Assembly: GCA_028697435.1 (NCBI GenBank)
Contig: JAQVFD010000056.1
Location: forward strand, 1-9,997
Reading direction: 5' to 3'
Length of the DNA: 9,997 nucleotides
Source of the DNA: Clostridiaceae bacterium
GTDB lineage: Bacteria; Bacillota; Clostridia; Lutisporales; Lutisporaceae
Part shown: positions 6,501-9,997 of the stretch, piece by piece
How the letters are laid out: each line of letters starts with the position of its first letter
Numbering within the stretch: position 1 is the stretch's first letter
Made by a program: the position numbers and the translations under genes
The notes under the pieces: model-generated
Seen by the model: the letters and a program-made list of their open reading frames with translations, nothing else
Told to the model about the DNA's origin: nothing
Databases searched by the model: none

Positions 6501-8180
6501 GTGGAAAGATCCCTGGAAGACATAGATGAAAATATTGACCTGCATCGTCCATATGTGGATGAAGTTCATTTAAAATGTGAAAAGTGCGGGGGCACCATGA
6601 CAAGAGTAAAAGAAGTCATAGACTGCTGGTTTGATAGTGGAGCAATGCCTTTTGCACAGCATCATTACCCTTTTGAAAATAAAGAGAACTTTGATGAACT
6701 GTTTCCTGCAGATTATATCTGTGAAGGAATTGACCAGACAAGGGGCTGGTTCTATTCACTGATAGCAATATCAACCTTTGTGATGAAGACAGCTCCATAT
6801 AAGAATGTACTTGTGGGCGGACACCTGGTGGATAAGGACGGCAAAAAGATGTCGAAATCCCTGGGCAATGCCGTAGACGTATTTGAAATGTTTGAAAAGT
6901 ATGGTGCAGACGCATTAAGATGGTATATGCTTTTTGTATCTCCGGTCTGGACTACCACGAAGTTTGACGAAGACGGCGTAAAGGATGTGCTGAGTAAATA
7001 TTTCGGAACTCTTAAGAATGTATATACATTCTTTGCATTGTATGCAAATACCGACAGTATAGATCCGAAGGACTTCTTTGTAGAGTACGAGGATAGACCC
7101 GAGCTTGACAGATGGGTGCTTTCTAAGTACAACAACCTTATAGCAGAGGTTGATGCTGCCCTTGAGGTATATGACCTTACAAGAGCGGCAAGAAAGTTGC
7201 ACACCTTTGTAAATGAGGATCTATCCAACTGGTACATCAGGCGTTCCAGAAGGAGATTCTGGGCTACGGAGCTTACGGAGGATAAAAAAGCGGTTTACAA
7301 TACAACCTATGAGATACTCATTGGGGTATCTAAGCTTATGGCTCCTCTTGCTCCATACCTTCCGGAGGAAATATACCGCAACCTTACGGGAGAAATGTCA
7401 GTGCATGTAGCATATTTCCCGGAATCAGATGAAAGCTTGATTGATAACAAATTAGAGGAAAGAATGGATCTTGTAAGAAGTCTTGTAGGTATGGGAAGGG
7501 CTTCCAGGGAGCAGGTAAGGATAAAGGTTCGTCAGCCGCTGCAGAAAGTATTTATAGATGCGAAATATGAAGACCTCATATCTTACTTGACGCCGCTTAT
7601 TCAGGAAGAATTGAATGTAAAAGAAGTAGTATTTGAAAGCAATTTGAACAAATATATAGACTTTACCCTTAAGCCGGATTACAAATTTGCAGGACCGTTA
7701 CTGGGAGCAAAGATAAAAATCTTTGCAAAAGTGCTTCAGGGTTTGGACGCAGCAATATATGCACCCAAGTTGGAAGCGGGAGAAACAGTCAGTGTTGAGC
7801 TTGAAGGTGAATCCCTTGAAGTTAATAAGGATTATGTAATAACAAGCATAACAGCCAAAGAAGGCTTTACTATGACAGCAGAAAACAATCTTTTCATAAT
7901 ACTTGACACTAACATGACAAAAGAGCTTGTTGATGAGGGATATGCAAGAGAGTTCATCTCAAAGATTCAGCAAATGAGAAAGAACAATGCTTATGAAATG
8001 ATGGACAGAATAAGCATATACTTTGACGGAGACGATGAAATAGCAAATGCAGTTTCAGCATACAGGGAATACATCATGACTGAGACTCTGGCAGACAAAA
8101 TTGAAAGAGTTAAGGATACGACCTTAGAAGTCCAGGATCTTAACGGACATGAGACAGGAATGAAGGTTGAAAGAGTATAA
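6501..8180 (+). CDS. ileS: IleRS C-terminal part: KMSKS half of catalytic core and anticodon-binding domain
   Basis: This is the continuation after the stop codon, in the same frame. It contains CEKCGG, the VIDCWFDSGAMPFAQHHYP block of the catalytic core, and the KMSKS signature (nt 6846-6860, residues 589-593 of the full frame) within GKKMSKSLGNAVDV. The helical anticodon-binding domain (NWYIRRSRRRFW region) and the extended C-terminal domain of type 2 enzymes follow. The first possible start is GTG 6501 with only a weak purine site before it. ATG 6597 has GGGGG at 6588-6592 but a 4-nt spacer. Neither is convincing, so independent translation is uncertain. It ends in TAA 8178-8180 just before a strong terminator. 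Confidence 0.7.
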   Translation: MERSLEDIDENIDLHRPYVDEVHLKCEKCGGTMTRVKEVIDCWFDSGAMPFAQHHYPFENKENFDELFPADYICEGIDQTRGWFYSLIAISTFVMKTAPYKNVLVGGHLVDKDGKKMSKSLGNAVDVFEMFEKYGADALRWYMLFVSPVWTTTKFDEDGVKDVLSKYFGTLKNVYTFFALYANTDSIDPKDFFVEYEDRPELDRWVLSKYNNLIAEVDAALEVYDLTRAARKLHTFVNEDLSNWYIRRSRRRFWATELTEDKKAVYNTTYEILIGVSKLMAPLAPYLPEEIYRNLTGEMSVHVAYFPESDESLIDNKLEERMDLVRSLVGMGRASREQVRIKVRQPLQKVFIDAKYEDLISYLTPLIQEELNVKEVVFESNLNKYIDFTLKPDYKFAGPLLGAKIKIFAKVLQGLDAAIYAPKLEAGETVSVELEGESLEVNKDYVITSITAKEGFTMTAENNLFIILDTNMTKELVDEGYAREFISKIQQMRKNNAYEMMDRISIYFDGDDEIANAVSAYREYIMTETLADKIERVKDTTLEVQDLNGHETGMKVERV

Positions 8181-8187
8181 GAGGAAG

Positions 8188-8225
8188 AAAGACCATCGGC
8201 AAGTTAAGCCGATGGTCTTTTATTA
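8188..8225. terminator. Bidirectional intrinsic terminator between ileS and the EamA gene
   Basis: AAAGACCATCGGC (8188-8200) and GCCGATGGTCTTT (8208-8220) form a perfect 13-bp stem with a 7-base loop (AAGTTAA). A T-rich tract follows on the plus strand, and the A-rich 5' flank gives a T-rich tract on the minus strand. It can therefore end both convergent transcripts. The stop codon of the minus-strand gene (8204-8206) lies in the loop. Confidence 0.93.
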
Positions 8226-9076
8226 TTTATCTTTAACGTAATTATTACACTTCTGCCGACTATGGCAGCCAATACTATGAAGCCTCCTACAAAAGTCCAG
8301 GGTCCGGGAAGCTCTCCCAATGCAAGAAAGACCCATAAGGGATTCAATAAAGGTTCTATTATGGGTAACAAAATTGCCTCCAGTGCGGTTAAGTGTTTAA
8401 TTGCCATTGTATAAAACATGTAAGGCAATCCTAACTGAACCACTCCAAGAAGCAGAATACCGATTATGTTTGAAGTATTAATTGCAGATCCGAGGATAAA
8501 AGGGATTCCTATTACTGCTGTTAAGACATTGCCCCAGAATATTGACTCCAAAGGAGATTCATCTTTTTGCTTGCGTAGCAGCAGTGCAACAAAGGCGAAG
8601 AACATACCGCTTATTATAGCGCATATGTTGCCAATCAGGTTACCTGACGACATATCATCTATAAAAAAGAGAAGCATACCGCAAATCACTATGAATATTG
8701 CAGCCCAGTCCAGTTTTGTAGTGCGTTCATTCAGAAACCATGAACTTAATAGCGCCACATAAATAGGAGCCGTATATTGAAGCAGTATGACAGTGGCGGC
8801 AGAAGTAAGCTTATTTGCCATAACAAATAGAATTACTGTGCCGGCATAGGAAATTGCACATCCTAACTTGTACTTATTGAACTTCATGCTGGGCTTTCTT
8901 ATTATAGCAAGCATAAATAGTGCAGCTATTAAGCTGCGTCCTCCTGCAGTAGCCATGGCGTTCAGTTTTACGGATTTAATGAGCAAACCTCCCGTACTCC
9001 ACAGCAGTGCTGCAATTATCATAAAAATGATAGATCTGGTTCTATCATTTTTGAATTTAGCTATTATATAATCCAT
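8204..9076 (-). CDS. EamA/DMT-family transporter
   Basis: This is an inner-membrane permease of the drug/metabolite transporter superfamily. The 290-residue product shows about ten hydrophobic segments arranged as two EamA repeats, roughly residues 17-140 and 150-280. Family-like features include ALLWSTGGLLIKS in TM1, LTSAATVILLQYTAPIYVALL in TM4 of the first repeat (AAxxxxLxxxxPxxxxLL pattern), a FLNERTT loop after it, and LEAILLPIIEPLLNPLWVFLALGELPG in the second repeat. Substrate cannot be told from sequence; relatives include amino acid and metabolite exporters. The ATG at 9074-9076 is preceded by AGAAGGGA (minus strand, 9087-9094). The last codons encode KRPSA inside the terminator arm. 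The gene stands alone, convergent with ileS and divergent from addB, with its own promoter. The length is typical and no lesions are seen. Confidence 0.92.
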   Translation of the reverse strand: MDYIIAKFKNDRTRSIIFMIIAALLWSTGGLLIKSVKLNAMATAGGRSLIAALFMLAIIRKPSMKFNKYKLGCAISYAGTVILFVMANKLTSAATVILLQYTAPIYVALLSSWFLNERTTKLDWAAIFIVICGMLLFFIDDMSSGNLIGNICAIISGMFFAFVALLLRKQKDESPLESIFWGNVLTAVIGIPFILGSAINTSNIIGILLLGVVQLGLPYMFYTMAIKHLTALEAILLPIIEPLLNPLWVFLALGELPGPWTFVGGFIVLAAIVGRSVIITLKINNKRPSA

Positions 9077-9111
9077 AATGACTTAGTCCCTTCTGTATTC
9101 GTTATAACAAG

Positions 9112-9140
9112 ATTTTAGCAGAATTAAGGTGATAATTCAA
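9112..9140 (-). promoter_or_regulatory. Promoter of the EamA transporter gene
   Basis: Read on the minus strand, a -35-like TTGAAT (9140-9135) is followed after 17 bases by TAAAAT (9117-9112). A TGC immediately before the -10 makes it an extended -10 element. Transcription would start near 9105, leaving a leader of about 30 bases that contains the Shine-Dalgarno site. It is read by eye; activity is inferred. Confidence 0.65.
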
Positions 9141-9150
9141 TCAGCAGAGA

Positions 9151-9184
9151 AAAAAAGAAAGCCGCTGCCCTATATGGCTTCTTT
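9151..9184 (-). terminator. Possible minus-strand hairpin terminator upstream of the EamA promoter
   Basis: AAAG-AAGCC (9154-9163, one bulged A) pairs with GGCTTCTTT (9176-9184) around a 12-base loop. On the minus strand the 3' arm runs into a T-rich tract (TTTCTTTTTT). It could stop antisense transcription coming from addB before the EamA promoter. An overlapping longer pairing, AAGCCGC (9159-9165) with GCGGCTT (9209-9215), competes with it. The role is uncertain. Confidence 0.35.
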
Positions 9185-9229
9185 GCTGTGCCGGATTAAT
9201 ATTACGTGGCGGCTTGTTTCCATATGATG

Positions 9230-9235
9230 TATAAT
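9230..9235 (+). promoter_or_regulatory. Candidate -10 element for addB
   Basis: A perfect TATAAT sits 33 bases before the addB start, but no acceptable -35 hexamer lies 16-18 bases upstream, where the sequence is GC-rich (TGGCGG area), and there is no correctly spaced TGn. A further TATATT at 9241-9246 is an alternative. It is offered as a weak candidate only. Confidence 0.35.
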
Positions 9236-9268
9236 ATAGGTATATTTTTAATAAGGGGGAAAACCCTG

Positions 9269-9997
9269 ATGAGCCTTAGAATAATATACGGACGGGCAGG
9301 AAGCGGAAAGAGCACCTACTGTCTCAATGAGATAAAAGCGAGTTTGGAGCAGGGGAACAATACCAGGCACATTATTATAGTTCCGGAGCAGTTCTCCTTC
9401 CAGGCGGAGAAAAGGCTGATAAAGGCTCTGGGATCAAGCGGCATAAACGGAGCGGAAGTATTGAGCTTCGGAAGGTTATCCCATCGGGTGCTGGGAGAGG
9501 TTGGAGGCCTGGTAAGAAAACACATCAATCCCGCAGGGAAAAGCATACTGGTATACACAATTATGGAAAGACTGAAGAATGACTTAAGGGTGTTTGCCAG
9601 AGCAGCCGGGAAGCACGGCTTTGTAAATACCCTGTGCGGTATCATTAGCGAATTGAAAAGGTATAATATCACTCCCGAAGCTCTGACCGGTCTTGAAAAT
9701 GCTTCTATCAGCCCGCAGCTTTCAGATAAGCTTCATGACATAGGACTTATATATGAGGATTTTGAGAAGAGGCTCCATGATAAATATATAGATTCTGATG
9801 ATGACCTTGATTTATTGGCTCAGAGGCTTCAACAATACAAGATTTTTGAGTCTTCGGAAATATGGCTGGACGAATTCTCCGGATTTACTCCCCAGGAATA
9901 CGTAGTAATTGGGAAGCTTATGTCAATGGCCTTCAGGGTAAATGTCTCCCTATGCACTGATTGTCTTTCGGAGGATTATGCACCGGAGGATACAGAT
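9269..9997 (+). CDS. addB: AddB, ATP-dependent helicase/deoxyribonuclease subunit B (3' end beyond window)
   Basis: This is subunit B of the AddAB helicase-nuclease, which processes double-strand DNA ends for RecA-dependent recombination and recognises Chi, as RecBCD does in other bacteria. The frame stays open from ATG 9269 to the window edge, 243 codons of a protein usually about 1150 residues long. The N-terminus MSLRIIYGRAGSGKSTYC carries a Walker A motif (GRAGSGKS, residues 8-15). HIIIVPEQFSFQAEKRLI and the VLSFGRLSHRVL region follow, both typical of AddB. IWLDEFSGFTPQEYVVI near residue 210 is the Walker B-like helicase motif. The C-terminal nuclease and iron-sulfur cysteines lie outside. 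The start is supported by AAGGGGG (9253-9259) with a 9-nt spacer. addA is expected downstream from family gene order, but it is not in view. Confidence 0.95.
   Translation, partial: MSLRIIYGRAGSGKSTYCLNEIKASLEQGNNTRHIIIVPEQFSFQAEKRLIKALGSSGINGAEVLSFGRLSHRVLGEVGGLVRKHINPAGKSILVYTIMERLKNDLRVFARAAGKHGFVNTLCGIISELKRYNITPEALTGLENASISPQLSDKLHDIGLIYEDFEKRLHDKYIDSDDDLDLLAQRLQQYKIFESSEIWLDEFSGFTPQEYVVIGKLMSMAFRVNVSLCTDCLSEDYAPEDTD

Larger units (their letters stand above)
5082..8180 (+). pseudogene. ileS: ileS, type 2 isoleucyl-tRNA synthetase, interrupted by an in-frame TAA
   Basis: The gene encodes isoleucyl-tRNA synthetase, a cytoplasmic class I enzyme that charges tRNA-Ile and hydrolyses mischarged valine. 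Start ATG 5082 is chosen over ATG 5043 and ATG 5073 because AGAAAGGA (5066-5073) sits 8 nt upstream and 5073 overlaps that site. The frame would give about 1032 residues, the length of the type 2 (eukaryote-like) IleRS rather than the roughly 920-940 of type 1. Codon 465 is TAA (6474-6476). The next codons continue family sequence without shift (SIGSIKELVE), and both flanks are in the same frame, so this is a single nonsense change, not an indel. Everything else looks intact, including the catalytic, editing, zinc and anticodon-binding regions, and the T-box and promoter are well preserved. That argues for a very recent mutation or a sequence error. It is called a pseudogene provisionally; a functional split or read-through product is not excluded. 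Confidence 0.85.

Noticed and set aside
6752..7237. Long open frame on the minus strand inside ileS (161 codons) and similar antisense frames elsewhere
   Set aside because: They lie opposite well-recognised protein motifs, show no recognisable domain and have no ribosome binding site; they are shadows of the coding strand.

Overview
The window looks like a low-GC, endospore-forming Firmicute, most likely a member of the Clostridia. The grounds are an intact GerA-type spore germination gene set, purine-rich Shine-Dalgarno sites, a tRNA-Ile T-box leader and an AddB-type recombination nuclease. I could run no search, so the lineage is inferred from gene content and motif style.

Layout. Positions 1-3438 (+) hold a germinant-receptor operon in A-B-C order: a GerA-type membrane subunit whose 5' end lies outside the window, a GerB-type permease and a GerC-type lipoprotein. 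The genes overlap by about 10-20 bases. A cation diffusion facilitator gene (about 3495-4679, +) follows after a short gap with no visible terminator. Its metal-site residues (N-D in TM2, D-D in TM5) resemble the manganese-type branch. Positions 4745-5040 carry a consensus promoter and a T-box leader with an AUC (Ile) specifier. Next comes ileS (5082-8180, +), a type 2 isoleucyl-tRNA synthetase. It is interrupted by one in-frame TAA at 6474-6476, although its reading frame is otherwise continuous. A 13-bp perfect hairpin terminator (8188-8225) separates ileS from a convergent EamA/DMT-family transporter gene (8204-9076, -). A divergent intergenic region with the transporter promoter follows. 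The window then ends inside the first 243 codons of addB (9269 onward, +).

How the genes relate. The A, B and C proteins are subunits of one inner spore membrane receptor. The CDF gene could be read through from that operon, but it looks like a general metal exporter. ileS has its own promoter and senses uncharged tRNA-Ile through the T-box. The transporter and addB are separate units.

Most noteworthy. First, the ileS reading frame is split by a nonsense codon, which for a normally essential enzyme means a sequencing error, a real pseudogene backed by another ileS, or a split or read-through enzyme. Second, its HIGH-motif site reads GLHH, the swapped form known from some type 2 IleRS enzymes and linked to strong mupirocin resistance. 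I found no mobile element, CRISPR array, rRNA or tRNA gene, and no undescribed multi-gene system.
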